DNA of 64,000 nt from Nitrospira sp. ST-bin5 (GCA_002083555.1 MSXN01000005.1:64208-128207), one strand, 5' to 3'. Positions 26,180 through 35,136 are shown, numbered from the stretch's first letter. The notes: generated by a model not told the origin, from the letters alone. Numbers and translations: made by a program.

Positions 26180-26965
26180 ATGATCAAGATCTTAATCGTC
26201 GATGATGACCAGATGAACTGCGATCTCCTTCAGACCGTGTTCATGCGGCATGGGTATCAAGTGATCACCACGACCAGCGGCCGTGAAGGACTGAATTTGT
26301 TTCGCAAACATACCCCGCGCATTACGTTGCTCGATCTGCGTATGCCGGAGATGGACGGCTTGACGGTCTTGAAAGAAATTCGAGCCATCGATCCCGAGGC
26401 GCCGGTCATTATTCTTGGGGGTGGCGCCACGGAAGTGCAGGAGAATCAGGCCCGTTCCCTGCGAGTCACCGACTTTATCCGGCGCGGGCTGTCGCTCGAC
26501 ATTCTGGTCGAAGCTGTACATCGGGTGTCTCAGATGCCGGTCAAGGTCAATCAGACGCCGGTCTCCCCGATTCCCTCGTTCGCCGGGCAAGAGACGGCAG
26601 AATCAGTGTTGGTCGTCGATGACGATCCGCTGGTACGCGATCTGCTCGTACAGTTCCTTAGCCTGCGCGGGTACCGGACGTTGGGTGTGAAGGATGGCTA
26701 TGAAGCCTTGCGGGTCGTCGAAGAAGCTGCACCGGATTTGTTACTGCTCGACATGATAATGCCAGGGCTGTCCGGGATCGATGTCCTGAAAACACTTCGG
26801 GAAAAAGAATATGCCGGCGGCGTGATCATTATGACCGGGAGTCACAACGAAGAGATGCTGGAAGAAGCCTGGTCGTTGGGGCCGCAAGAAGTGCTGGGCA
26901 AGCCGATCGCACTCGATCGTTTGTTGACCGCCATCCAGCTTGTGCTCGTCTGTCGCGAGTGCTAA
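26180..26965 (+). CDS. Response regulator with two receiver domains
   Basis: A 261-residue protein with two CheY-like receivers and no output domain. Receiver 1 (1-120) has the acidic pocket VDDDQ and phospho-acceptor Asp52 in LLDLRMPEMDG, but the usual lysine-proline after beta-5 is replaced (DFIRRG), so its switch may be inactive. Receiver 2 (about 140-261) has VVDDDPLVRD, LLLLDMIMPGLSG, IIMTGSH and VLGKPI, the full set. AGAGGCAGGGG precedes ATG 26180. The output partner is not obvious nearby. The coding end lies 10 bp from the next gene. Confidence 0.88.
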   Translation: MIKILIVDDDQMNCDLLQTVFMRHGYQVITTTSGREGLNLFRKHTPRITLLDLRMPEMDGLTVLKEIRAIDPEAPVIILGGGATEVQENQARSLRVTDFIRRGLSLDILVEAVHRVSQMPVKVNQTPVSPIPSFAGQETAESVLVVDDDPLVRDLLVQFLSLRGYRTLGVKDGYEALRVVEEAAPDLLLLDMIMPGLSGIDVLKTLREKEYAGGVIIMTGSHNEEMLEEAWSLGPQEVLGKPIALDRLLTAIQLVLVCREC

Positions 26966-26975
26966 AACCCTTCCG

Positions 26976-29198
26976 ATGCCAGTCGGAAGCTCGCGCCTCG
27001 GTTTCATCACTTGTCTCATCGGATTGTCGCTACTCCTGCCCCTGTCACAGGGGCAGGCCGGTGATCCTCCTGCGTCGCCCTCTGCCATAATCCGGCACGA
27101 ACTTCGCGCCAGCATCGACCCTGACCAGCATCAGCTGACCGTGATCGATCGGATGGCCGTGCGGGTCGGTGCTTCTCAGTCGCCGCTGGACTTCACCTTG
27201 GCCACATCGTTGCGTCTCGAGACGGTGGCGCTTGTGACAAGGGTAGGGAACGAAGAGCGCCTGATACCCGTCTCGACGTCGCTAGGCGATGCGACAATCG
27301 ATTCCAATCTTCGGTCCCTTCAGGTCTCGCTGCCCGATCATCAACAAGGGAATGTGACGCTGGAATGGCGCTATCGCGGGGCCATCGATGATCCTCCGCG
27401 CGAACCACGGCATCTCCGATTCGTGACGCCGAGCGAAACGTCAGGGCATATTGGCCCGGAAGGGGTGTATTTGAGTAGTGAAACCGGCTGGTATCCCGAT
27501 CTGGCCGGCTCTCTCGCATCCTATGCGCTGACGGTTGAGATGCCGGGCGGATGGACCGCGGTGAGTCAGGGGCAGGGAGGTGCAAAACAGGATTGCACGA
27601 AGCCTCGTTCCGATGAGGCCTGCCGCTCCGTGCAGACCTGGGAGTCGGGCGTGACCGAAGCGCTTACTTTAGTGGCAAACCGATTCACCGTCACGACGCG
27701 GGATTGGAAGGGTGTGAATGGACAAGTGGTCCACCTCGCAACCTATCTATTCCCCGACGATGCGGCGCTGGCTGACGAGTATCTGGCTGCGACCGCGAAA
27801 TATCTCGACGCCTATGTTCCATTGCTGGGGCCGTTCCCCTTTGAGCAGTTTGCTGTGGTGGAAAACTTTTTTGCGAGTGGCTTGGGGATGCCGTCCTTTA
27901 CCTTGCTGGGAAGCGGCAGCATCAAACGTCACTATATGCAGCCCTATGCCCTGGGGCATGAGATCGTTCATTCCTGGATCGGCAACTCAGTATGGAATCG
28001 CCCGGAGAGCGGGAATTGGGTCGAGGGGCTGACGACGTACCTGACGAACTATTACTGGCACGAGCTGAATCACGATGATCGGCAAGCGCGTGAACAGCGG
28101 CGATTGATGTTGCAGGGCTACAGCCTCTACGTGACTCCGCAGTTGGATTATCCCATCGCGGCGTTTCAGCGAAAGAGCGACGAAAAAGACAATGCCATCG
28201 GGTACCAAAAAACGGCGATGGTGTTTCATCAGCTGCGGATGGAGATTGGCGATGAGGCCTTCTGGCGTGGCGTGACACAGTTGGTGGCCGATCTGTCCGG
28301 GCGGCATGCCGACTGGCAGGATCTTGAACGTATATTTGATAAGGCCAGCGGGCGGGAGTTGCGGTGGTTCTTTGAGCAATGGATCGAGCGGCCTGGCGCG
28401 CCCGCCGTCGCCATCGCCGAGGCGACGGCGTCTCCCAAGCTGGATCAGCCGGGTGCCTACACGTTGCGCCTCAGACTCATCAGGGAAGGCGGGGCGTTTC
28501 GGTTCATCCTGCCGCTGGCCATCACGATGACAGGATCGACAACCTCGGTGACGGCACCTTTGGCTGCCGATCAGCGAGACATTGAACTGGTGGTGCCGGC
28601 TGAGCCACTGAGTTTGTCGATCGATCCTGAGTTCATGAGCCTGCAACGACTGAAGCGGGAGCACCTGGCCCCGGTGTTGAATCTTTTTGTGACCGATCAG
28701 CGAAAGGCGATGCTCCCGCTGTTTCTTGACAGCGCGACGCCGTTTAAGGAACTCGTCGCACGAATCGAGTCGCAAGATGCGCAGGATCCAACCAATCATA
28801 AGATAACCATATTGCCGGTAGACATCGTGGCCTTGCCTCCGTCAGGATCGGTGTTGATCGTGGCGACGTCAGACCGTCATGCGCAGGTGCAGTCGTTGCT
28901 CGCAAACGCGTGCGGGGATCTGGCGACGGTGGGACCGGATGGATTTCACATCGCCGGAACTTCGTATGAAGGCCGCCGCATGGCGGTGCTGTGGTCCTGT
29001 CATCGCCCTGATGCACCCGGTTCGGTGGTCACCGTGTTGTACGCGATGGATCCTGCGGCCGCGGCGAAGGTGGCACGGCTCCTCTTCTTTTATGGATGGC
29101 AGAGCGCGGTGGTCTTCGACGAAGGCACCGTGACAAAGCGAGAAATGTGGCAGGAGTTTCAGGGAATGAAGGAGGTTCGACGTGATGAACAGCGGTAA
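26976..29198 (+). CDS. Periplasmic M1-like metallopeptidase
   Basis: A 740-residue secreted protein (signal GFITCLIGLSLLLPLSQGQA) with an M1 aminopeptidase-type core. The zinc site is GHEIVHSWIGNS (His328, Glu329, His332) with the third ligand Glu350 in GNWVEGLTTY; 17 rather than 18 residues separate His332 and Glu350, as in the bacterial subgroup of this family. The exopeptidase GAMEN motif is replaced by GLGMPSFTLLG, so aminopeptidase activity is uncertain. The C-terminal 200 residues are a separate beta-sandwich/alpha region. It overlaps the next gene by 17 bp. Confidence 0.8.
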   Translation: MPVGSSRLGFITCLIGLSLLLPLSQGQAGDPPASPSAIIRHELRASIDPDQHQLTVIDRMAVRVGASQSPLDFTLATSLRLETVALVTRVGNEERLIPVSTSLGDATIDSNLRSLQVSLPDHQQGNVTLEWRYRGAIDDPPREPRHLRFVTPSETSGHIGPEGVYLSSETGWYPDLAGSLASYALTVEMPGGWTAVSQGQGGAKQDCTKPRSDEACRSVQTWESGVTEALTLVANRFTVTTRDWKGVNGQVVHLATYLFPDDAALADEYLAATAKYLDAYVPLLGPFPFEQFAVVENFFASGLGMPSFTLLGSGSIKRHYMQPYALGHEIVHSWIGNSVWNRPESGNWVEGLTTYLTNYYWHELNHDDRQAREQRRLMLQGYSLYVTPQLDYPIAAFQRKSDEKDNAIGYQKTAMVFHQLRMEIGDEAFWRGVTQLVADLSGRHADWQDLERIFDKASGRELRWFFEQWIERPGAPAVAIAEATASPKLDQPGAYTLRLRLIREGGAFRFILPLAITMTGSTTSVTAPLAADQRDIELVVPAEPLSLSIDPEFMSLQRLKREHLAPVLNLFVTDQRKAMLPLFLDSATPFKELVARIESQDAQDPTNHKITILPVDIVALPPSGSVLIVATSDRHAQVQSLLANACGDLATVGPDGFHIAGTSYEGRRMAVLWSCHRPDAPGSVVTVLYAMDPAAAAKVARLLFFYGWQSAVVFDEGTVTKREMWQEFQGMKEVRRDEQR

Positions 29199-30315
29199 TC
29201 GAATGCGCAGTCTGATCGTAGTTGCAATCGCCTTGGTCTTGTGGCCTCAGCTTGGACTGACTGCCGATCGAGCGAAAAGCGCCCCAGCAGCCAAAGCTCC
29301 GGCCAGTGCCGAACGGCACTTCAAGAATATCAAACAGCTCACCTTCGGCCGGCAAAACGCCGAAGCCTACTTCTCTTTTTCCGGGAATAAGCTGATCTTC
29401 CAGTCGACCAATAACTGGATGAAGGATACCTATGCGGCTACGCTGAAGCCGGACGATATTCCGCTGGGCTGTTACCAGATGTATGTGATGGATCTGGAGA
29501 GCGAGAGCGTCCGTCTGGTGAGCACCGGGTCCGGCGCGACCACTTGCGGCTATTTTTTCCCGGGCGATCGGCGGGTCCTCTATTCATCCTCGCATCTCCA
29601 CGGTCCGAATTGTCCGCCCAAACCGAAGCGCGAAGGCGCCTATCGCTGGGCGCTCGACGACTATGATTTGTTTGCCGCCCGCATCGACGGACAGGAGATG
29701 CAGCGGTTGACCAATACACCCGGCTACGATGCGGAAGCCACGGTGTCACCGGACGGCAAAACCATCATCTGGACTTCGGTGAGAGACGGTGATCTGGATA
29801 TTTACGCGATGGATCTGGACGGCTCGCATCATCGCCGCCTGACCGACGATGTCGGGTACGACGGCGGGGCCTTCTTTTCCCCGGACAGCAAGCGCATCGT
29901 CTATCGGGCATCGCACCCCACGGATCCGGCCGAGATTGCGCGGTATAAAGAGTTGCTGGGGCAGCGGCTGGTGGAGCCGGGCCAGCTGGAACTCTTTATC
30001 ATGAATGCCGACGGGAGCGGAAAGCACCAGGTGACGTCGAACGGCGCGTCGAATTTTTCACCCTTCTTTCATCCGGACGGGAAGCGGATCATCTTCTCGT
30101 CCAACGTTGAAACCCGCGGCGAGGGCGGCCGGCCCAGCTTTCATCTCTATCTCGTGGGCGATGACGGCGCCGGGTTGGAGCGCCTGACGTTCGAGGGAGC
30201 ATTCAACAGCTTTCCGATGTTTTCGCCGGACGGCAAACGCGTCGTGTGGGTCTCTGATCGCAACGCGAAACAGCCGGGCGAATTCAATGTTTTCTTGGCG
30301 GATTGGGTGCCGTAA
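29182..30315 (+). CDS. TolB-like beta-propeller (PD40/WD40-like) exported protein
   Basis: A 377-residue protein with a signal peptide (SLIVVAIALVLWPQLGLTA) and repeated TolB/PD40 units, including DAEATVSPDGKTIIWTSVRDGDLDIYAM, FFSPDSKRIVYRAS, FFHPDGKRIIFSSNVE and MFSPDGKRVVWVSDRN. It folds as a periplasmic propeller that probably binds protein or peptide, not the Tol-Pal TolB itself since tolQRA and pal are absent here. Its start lies within the last 17 bp of the M1 peptidase, so the two are translationally linked and may act together in peptide handling. Confidence 0.8.
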   Translation: MMNSGNRMRSLIVVAIALVLWPQLGLTADRAKSAPAAKAPASAERHFKNIKQLTFGRQNAEAYFSFSGNKLIFQSTNNWMKDTYAATLKPDDIPLGCYQMYVMDLESESVRLVSTGSGATTCGYFFPGDRRVLYSSSHLHGPNCPPKPKREGAYRWALDDYDLFAARIDGQEMQRLTNTPGYDAEATVSPDGKTIIWTSVRDGDLDIYAMDLDGSHHRRLTDDVGYDGGAFFSPDSKRIVYRASHPTDPAEIARYKELLGQRLVEPGQLELFIMNADGSGKHQVTSNGASNFSPFFHPDGKRIIFSSNVETRGEGGRPSFHLYLVGDDGAGLERLTFEGAFNSFPMFSPDGKRVVWVSDRNAKQPGEFNVFLADWVP

Positions 30316-30345
30316 GGCAGCGATACGTGGCGTGTGATCGGTCCC

Positions 30346-31440
30346 ATGGATAATTCTGATCCAGCTCCCTCTGCCGGTCAGGAGTCGCGAGTCTCGTCTC
30401 TCGTGTCTCTGGCTAGTCTCTGCGCGGCCCTGGCCTGTGTCTTTTGGGGCCTGCGTCAACTCGATGGTCCGACCGCGCGCTATCTGCGCACGATCACGAC
30501 ACCGGAAGGCGGCGGGACGTTGACGGTTCCGTGGATGGCGTTCATCAGTCATGCGGGGAACTGGATGGGCGACGGGCGGCAGTTGCTGATCGTCAGCGCG
30601 ATCCTGCTGGCAGTCGGGTGGATGCTGCCGGCTTCACGCGGGATCGCGACGGGCATCCAAACTCTGTGGGCGCACGGACTGGCCACGGTGCTCGTCCATA
30701 CGGTGAAACATCTCGTCGGCCGGCCGCGTCCGAAATTCTCCACATCGGGGGAGTGGTCCATTGCCCCGTCTTTGGCCTCAGGATTCGACTCCTTCCCGTC
30801 CGGCCATACGACGGCGACCTTTGCGCTCGCGACTGTCCTGAGCCGCCGGTTCCCGTTGTTGTCCGCGTTATTCATGGGTATCGCGGCATTTGTCGCGCTC
30901 AGCCGTGTGTTGCGCGGATCGCATTTCCCCAGCGACGTCTTCGGTGGGTGGGTGTTGGGGACGGTGAGCGGGATGGTGGCCGCGAATCCTTGGAAGGACT
31001 GGATTCGGTCGGTTGAGTCCGCGTTGTATTACGCCGCGGTCGGAACGGTGTGGAGCCTTGCTCTCTTTTGGGCATTAGCTGTTCCGGTCGAGGCTCGACC
31101 GGAAGGTCTCATTCTCACCGGGGTTGGTGCTTTGTTGGTGCTTGTCGGCCTCTTGAGTCGCATTCGCGTCCGATGGTCGAGCAACACAGCTGCTACCACA
31201 AGATCAGCTCAAGGACCGATCATGGCGATGGCCCTCGGGTTGTCGTTGATGTCCACGGCACCGATTGTGATGGCTGCAGTCGGGTTACTCTGCGTGGCGC
31301 TCTGGTTTCGTGGAGATCAGGCTCCAAGTGTCGTGGAAGAGTCCTATTGGGTTCCTGTGGTCAGAGAGTGTGAGTTGGCGGGTGCGGCCCTGCTGAGTCT
31401 GGTCATCCTCGTGGCGTTCCGAGGTGTCCTGCCCTTGTGA
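30346..31440 (+). CDS. PAP2-family membrane phosphatase with C-terminal extension
   Basis: A 365-residue polytopic membrane protein with the three PAP2 phosphatase motifs: HLVGRPRPKFS, PSGHTTATF and SRVLRGSHFPSDVFGG. Members dephosphorylate lipid phosphates such as phosphatidic acid or undecaprenyl pyrophosphate on the periplasmic face. After the phosphatase core (about residues 60-230) four more hydrophobic segments form an extension not found in minimal PAP2 proteins. ATG 30346 is chosen over GTG 30334; no good Shine-Dalgarno is visible for either. It is close to the TolB-like gene, but co-transcription is uncertain. Confidence 0.83.
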   Translation: MDNSDPAPSAGQESRVSSLVSLASLCAALACVFWGLRQLDGPTARYLRTITTPEGGGTLTVPWMAFISHAGNWMGDGRQLLIVSAILLAVGWMLPASRGIATGIQTLWAHGLATVLVHTVKHLVGRPRPKFSTSGEWSIAPSLASGFDSFPSGHTTATFALATVLSRRFPLLSALFMGIAAFVALSRVLRGSHFPSDVFGGWVLGTVSGMVAANPWKDWIRSVESALYYAAVGTVWSLALFWALAVPVEARPEGLILTGVGALLVLVGLLSRIRVRWSSNTAATTRSAQGPIMAMALGLSLMSTAPIVMAAVGLLCVALWFRGDQAPSVVEESYWVPVVRECELAGAALLSLVILVAFRGVLPL

Positions 31441-31454
31441 GGGGTGCGGGCGAT

Positions 31455-31572
31455 ATGCGAGTGGAGCGTGATAGGCGAGACTTGCGCGATTCGGCAAGAG
31501 TCGATGAGTCCCTGAAATTATCCGTCCTGCCAGTTTTGCGTGTCCCGCCCGTCGCGCTCTTCTCGCCTCTTC
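31455..31572. repeat. Intergenic GC-rich dispersed repeat, copy near the ArnT-like gene
   Basis: The stretch carries GATAGGCGAGACTTGCGCG on one side and CCGCCCGTCGCGCTCTTCTC on the other. The latter words recur at 38245-38275 and in reduced form at 41471-41510, indicating a dispersed REP-like intergenic element with inverted halves. Confidence 0.5.
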
Positions 31573-31574
31573 AG

Positions 31575-33398
31575 TCAGTGACCGAAGATTTTGGGCTCGA
31601 GAGCTGGCGGAGGCGGAAGGAGCCCCTCCGGGATTTTCACCATCGGCTCGCTGGCTAAGAGCAGATAGCCGTAGCGTTTCAAGATCGGCTGATAATTTTT
31701 GAGATCCCCCGGCAGTTTGTCCACAAACGATTCCGGCAGCAGAATCATCGAGCGGCCCGGCTGGCTCAGGGCCGTGCGGAGTTTCTCTTCTTCCCCCGAT
31801 CCCACGAAGAGCACTTTTCGTCTGGCATAAAACGCCGTCGACGGTCTTGTCGCTCCATAGGCGATCAGTTGTTCGTCAGGTTTCAGGTTCAATCCTGCGG
31901 CATAGGCCAGTTCCTGCTGGGGCGCGACGAAAAATCGATTCGCCGCGGGCAGGACGAAAATCATCAGCACGACCACCACGCCGAACAGCGATCCGCTGGC
32001 TGCCCAGAAGGCGGCATTGCGCCTGGTTTCCGACAGGCCGAACAGCCCCACCAAGCCCATCCCCACCAGCAGGACCGTCGCGGCGACATAGGGCCCGTGG
32101 CCCAGGGAGAGTTGCGTGGCTAACGGATATTCTTTTGTGAGCTTGCTCGCCAGCATCGTGTCGTAGATCCAGGGCAGAGAGGCCATCGCTCCCGCCAGGA
32201 GAAACCCCAGCCACATCACCAGATGAACCGATGCATTGGCGCCTCTGGTCGACGGTTCCCGCACGCAGCGCGACCAATAGGACGCGGTCAGAATCGCGGC
32301 GGCGGGAAAGAGCGGGCCGATGTAATGGGGGAGCCTCGTTGATGAGAGGGTGAAGAAGACGAAGGTCGCGAAAATCCACGCGGCAGCGAACCAATCCAAT
32401 TTGTCGGTTGGTGAGGGAGCAGGAATAACGGGTGATGCGTCTATTAACTCGCCGGGCGTCTCACTCGACACGCTCAATGTTTTACGTGCCGCGCGCCAAT
32501 TTTTATAGGTCTGCGGCCAAGCAAAGAGCAGCCAGCCGCTCCAGGGGAAAAAGCCGAGCAGCAACACCGGAAGGTAGAACAAGAATCCGAAGCTGTGCCC
32601 TTCCATGGGTTTGAGAAATCGCCCGACGGTATTGGCTTGCGCAGAGGCCGTGTATTCGCTGCCATGGAGCCACCACATGCCCGCGTACCAGGGCAGTGCG
32701 ATCAGAATCGTCAAGGCCGTGCCCGCGAGCGGTCGTCCCTCCTGCCAGAATGGCCGCCACTGTTTTGTGAGAGACAAGTACAACGCGACGACGATCAGAG
32801 GAACGAGGAACCCCACCGGTCCCTTCGCCAGCGTGGCGATGCCCATAGCCGCGTAGTAAACCCACATCCAAGGGCGTCGCTCGCGCGTGGTCTGAAATCC
32901 GAGCCAGAAGGCGAAGAGTGAGAGTGTGGTGAAAAAGATCAACACGCTGTCGGTCAGGGCCATGCGGTTCAGCCCGATCATCTGGAGATTCAGCGCCAGC
33001 ATCAGTGCCCCGAGTAGTCCCGTATTCGCGTCGCGCAGGCGCGTCAGAAATAGGTAGAGCATCAGGACCAGGCCGAGTCCGAACAGCGCCGACGGGAATC
33101 GCGCGGCGAATTCACTGACGCCGAACGTCTTGTACGAGGCGCTCATCAGCCAGTAGACCAGCACGGGTTTCGCGTAGCGGGGTTCGTAGTTGAAGGTGGG
33201 ACTCATCCAGTCGCCGGTTTCGAGCATCTCCCGTCCGGCTTCGGCGTTGCGGCCTTCGTCGCGATCGGTCAGGCCAAGCGCGCCCAGATTCCAAAAGAAC
33301 AGGATGCCGCAGAGGGCCAGCAGTAACCCAATGTGACGAATGACCGGCGAGGAATGTCCGGACGAAGGTTCGGGCATCTGCGAGGCGGACTCACTCAT
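31575..33398 (-). CDS. ArnT/PMT-family membrane glycosyltransferase
   Basis: A 607-residue integral membrane enzyme of the GT39/GT83 group that moves sugars from polyprenyl-phosphate donors to lipid A or proteins in the periplasm. The first periplasmic loop has the catalytic acidic pair in LTDRDEGRNAEAGREML, then DWMSPTFNYEPRYAKPVLVYW, typical of ArnT. About eleven to twelve membrane helices are visible, and a C-terminal periplasmic domain begins near residue 470. The ATG overlaps the preceding LABN stop (ATGA at 33395-33398), showing coupled translation with the sugar-lipid genes upstream. Confidence 0.88.
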   Translation of the reverse strand: MSESASQMPEPSSGHSSPVIRHIGLLLALCGILFFWNLGALGLTDRDEGRNAEAGREMLETGDWMSPTFNYEPRYAKPVLVYWLMSASYKTFGVSEFAARFPSALFGLGLVLMLYLFLTRLRDANTGLLGALMLALNLQMIGLNRMALTDSVLIFFTTLSLFAFWLGFQTTRERRPWMWVYYAAMGIATLAKGPVGFLVPLIVVALYLSLTKQWRPFWQEGRPLAGTALTILIALPWYAGMWWLHGSEYTASAQANTVGRFLKPMEGHSFGFLFYLPVLLLGFFPWSGWLLFAWPQTYKNWRAARKTLSVSSETPGELIDASPVIPAPSPTDKLDWFAAAWIFATFVFFTLSSTRLPHYIGPLFPAAAILTASYWSRCVREPSTRGANASVHLVMWLGFLLAGAMASLPWIYDTMLASKLTKEYPLATQLSLGHGPYVAATVLLVGMGLVGLFGLSETRRNAAFWAASGSLFGVVVVLMIFVLPAANRFFVAPQQELAYAAGLNLKPDEQLIAYGATRPSTAFYARRKVLFVGSGEEEKLRTALSQPGRSMILLPESFVDKLPGDLKNYQPILKRYGYLLLASEPMVKIPEGLLPPPPALEPKIFGH

Positions 33399-33688
33399 CC
33401 CTGATCACTCTTGGCGGGGTTGGTGTGCTTCGGGCGATAGATCAGCATGAGATTGCGCACGTAGACGACGGCGCCGATGCTCTGCCCGGCAATGAAGACA
33501 GGATCTTTCCGATAGATGGCATAGGCCAGCGTGATGAGGCCTCCGACAAGGCTCAAGTACCAGAAGGAGATCGGCACTTTGCTGGAGGCGCTGCGTTCCG
33601 AGGCGAGCCATTGCACGATCCAGCGGCCGAAGAATAGGCCTTGGCCGAGAAATCCCGTGGCAATCCAGATGGTGTCGGTCGTGATCAT
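33395..33688 (-). CDS. LABN-domain membrane protein (lipid A biosynthesis N-terminal)
   Basis: A 97-residue, three-helix membrane protein consisting of the LABN domain: FLGQGLFFGRWIVQWLASER, SFWYLSLVGGLITLAYAI, and VRNLMLIYRPK. Such proteins are encoded next to ArnT/GT2 genes and have been proposed as flippase or accessory subunits for polyprenyl-phosphate sugars. Its stop overlaps the ArnT-like start by 4 bp, and it follows the GT2 gene by 18 bp, supporting a GT2-LABN-ArnT operon. Confidence 0.85.
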   Translation of the reverse strand: MITTDTIWIATGFLGQGLFFGRWIVQWLASERSASSKVPISFWYLSLVGGLITLAYAIYRKDPVFIAGQSIGAVVYVRNLMLIYRPKHTNPAKSDQG

Positions 33689-33706
33689 AGATAAGGGGGC
33701 TGCGAG

Positions 33707-34438
33707 TTAGTGACGTAGTGTGTACCGCAAACAGCGATGTTGCATCCAGCGCACGGCGATCAGATCGTAGAGGCTCTTGAAGAGGCGGTTGCCAACGCCG
33801 TATTTGGAAATTCCATGCGCCCGGGGATGGTGGCTGACCGGAATTTCGGTGACGGTGAAGCCGTGCATGAGGGCTAAGGCCGGGAAAAACCGGTGCATGC
33901 CGGTAAAGAGTTGCAGCTTGTCGACGACGGCGCGCCGGAAAATTTTCAGGGAACAGCCGGTGTCGTGCACGCGGTCGCCGGTCACGGCGCTGCGCACCGC
34001 GTTGGCGATGCGCGAGGACAGCTTTCTGACGAGATTATCGTTGCGGCTGGTGCGCCACCCGCACACCAAGTCGAATTTCTGTAGAAGGGGCAGCATCTTG
34101 TCGATATCGGCGGGATCGTTTTGCAGATCGCCGTCCAGTGTAATGACCAGTTCGCCGGTGGAATGTTTGAATCCGGCGTCGAAGGCGGAGGATTGCCCGT
34201 AGTTTCGGTCGAAGTGCAGCACGCGGATGGCCGGATAGGTCTGCTGCAGCTGGTCCAGCAGTTCACTGCTGCCGTCGCTGCTGCCGTCGTCGACATAGAC
34301 CAGCTCGAACGGCGCGGTTTTGGATTCTTCGCGCGCCGACAGAACCTTGAGCACCCGTTCGGTCAGCGGCGTGAGATTGTCCCGTTCATCCTTGATGGGA
34401 ATGACGACGGAGGCCCATGGGCGAGTGGAATTGGTCAT
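33707..34438 (-). CDS. Polyprenyl-phosphate glycosyltransferase, family GT2 (DPM1-like)
   Basis: A 243-residue cytoplasmic GT2 enzyme that charges a polyprenyl phosphate with a sugar. GT-A features are ASVVIPIKDERDN, the acidic VYVDDGSSDGS, the metal-binding ITLDGDLQNDP and GWRTSRND; DTGCSLKIFRR and SKYGVGNRLFKSLYDL are typical of the DPM1/ArnC group. It lacks the C-terminal transmembrane pair of ArnC. The start at ATG 34438 gives MTNSTRPWASVVIP; its ATG overlaps the TGA of a truncated upstream paralogue. The operon continues to LABN and the ArnT-like transferase. Confidence 0.88.
   Translation of the reverse strand: MTNSTRPWASVVIPIKDERDNLTPLTERVLKVLSAREESKTAPFELVYVDDGSSDGSSELLDQLQQTYPAIRVLHFDRNYGQSSAFDAGFKHSTGELVITLDGDLQNDPADIDKMLPLLQKFDLVCGWRTSRNDNLVRKLSSRIANAVRSAVTGDRVHDTGCSLKIFRRAVVDKLQLFTGMHRFFPALALMHGFTVTEIPVSHHPRAHGISKYGVGNRLFKSLYDLIAVRWMQHRCLRYTLRH
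34371..34423. repeat. 53-bp direct repeat, copy 1 (inside the GT2 gene)
   Basis: This block, encoding the start of the GT2 catalytic domain, is repeated identically at 34532-34584. See the truncated gene just upstream. Confidence 0.9.
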
Positions 34439-34599
34439 CGTGCGTGGCGGCTCCTGCACGAACGGGGGCACAGGACCATAGTGGATTCCATATGTGCCGA
34501 CAACACCGTGATCATCTGTTTCGTGAGCGGGGTGAGATTGTCCCGTTCATCCTTGATGGGAATGACGACGGAGGCCCATGGGCGGGGTGATGGGCTCAT
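34435..34599 (-). pseudogene. Truncated 5' end of a second GT2 gene
   Basis: The minus-strand frame from ATG 34599 reads MSPSPRPWASVVIPIKDERD and continues NLTPLTKQMITVLSAHMES. This aligns to the first ~38 residues of the intact GT2 protein (same block, then ERVLKVLSAREES there). It then drifts into unrelated sequence and stops with TGA at 34435-34437, overlapping the intact gene's ATG by 4 bp. It is therefore a remnant of a paralogue or tandem duplication, now resembling a 54-codon leader whose translation could couple to the GT2 gene. Confidence 0.75.
34532..34584. repeat. 53-bp direct repeat, copy 2 (in the truncated GT2 fragment)
   Basis: Identical over 53 bases to 34371-34423. The flanks are partly similar (protein-level similarity continues for about 15 more codons), which points to duplication of an N-terminal gene segment. 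Confidence 0.9.
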
Positions 34600-34713
34600 G
34601 AGGCGCGGTGCGGTCTTGATGAAGGTATCAACGTTGTCACGCCGGCATTCTAACGAATGGTCCGGAGACCGTCAAACGCCGGATCGTTCGATTTTGCGCG
34701 GGTGGGCGTGCTG

Positions 34714-35136
34714 TTATTTGACCACCAGCACCGTGCAAGGGGACAAGCGCACCAGGTTTTGTGACGTGCCGCCCCAGATGCGGCCGAAGATGTTGGAGTG
34801 TCCCGTGAAGCCGACGACCAGGAGATCGAAGTTTCCGTCTTTGGCAAACTTTGTGATGGCCTCCACGGGATGTCCGGGCACGACGTGGGACGTGAGTGTG
34901 ACTCCCTGGGTGGCCGCCGCTGCTTCCGCATCCTGCGTGACGCGGTGGAAAAATTCCCGGGCCTCCTCCTTCGCTTCGTCCAGTTCGCCCATCAGTGCAC
35001 CATACCGCGGCAAGTGCTCCTCGATGGAAATCTCATGCAGCTCTGCGCCGTCGCGTTTTGCCATGGCCAGCGCCATCTCCAGCGCTTTCTTGGCTCCAGC
35101 GGATCCGTCGTTGCCTGCCAGAATTTTTCGAAACAT
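34714..35136 (-). CDS. Universal stress protein (UspA family)
   Basis: A 140-residue alpha/beta Usp domain. It starts MFRKILAGNDGSAGAKKALE and ends with the nucleotide-loop region VVGFTGHSNIFGRIWGGTSQ followed by SPCTVLVVK, close to the ATP-binding UspA pattern G-x2-G-x9-G. The start at 35136 has AGAGAGGACTGG upstream. It lies 35 bp downstream of a CPA2 antiporter gene in the same direction, and Usp proteins often regulate such transporters. It is a likely stress or ion-homeostasis partner. Confidence 0.88.
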   Translation of the reverse strand: MFRKILAGNDGSAGAKKALEMALAMAKRDGAELHEISIEEHLPRYGALMGELDEAKEEAREFFHRVTQDAEAAAATQGVTLTSHVVPGHPVEAITKFAKDGNFDLLVVGFTGHSNIFGRIWGGTSQNLVRLSPCTVLVVK

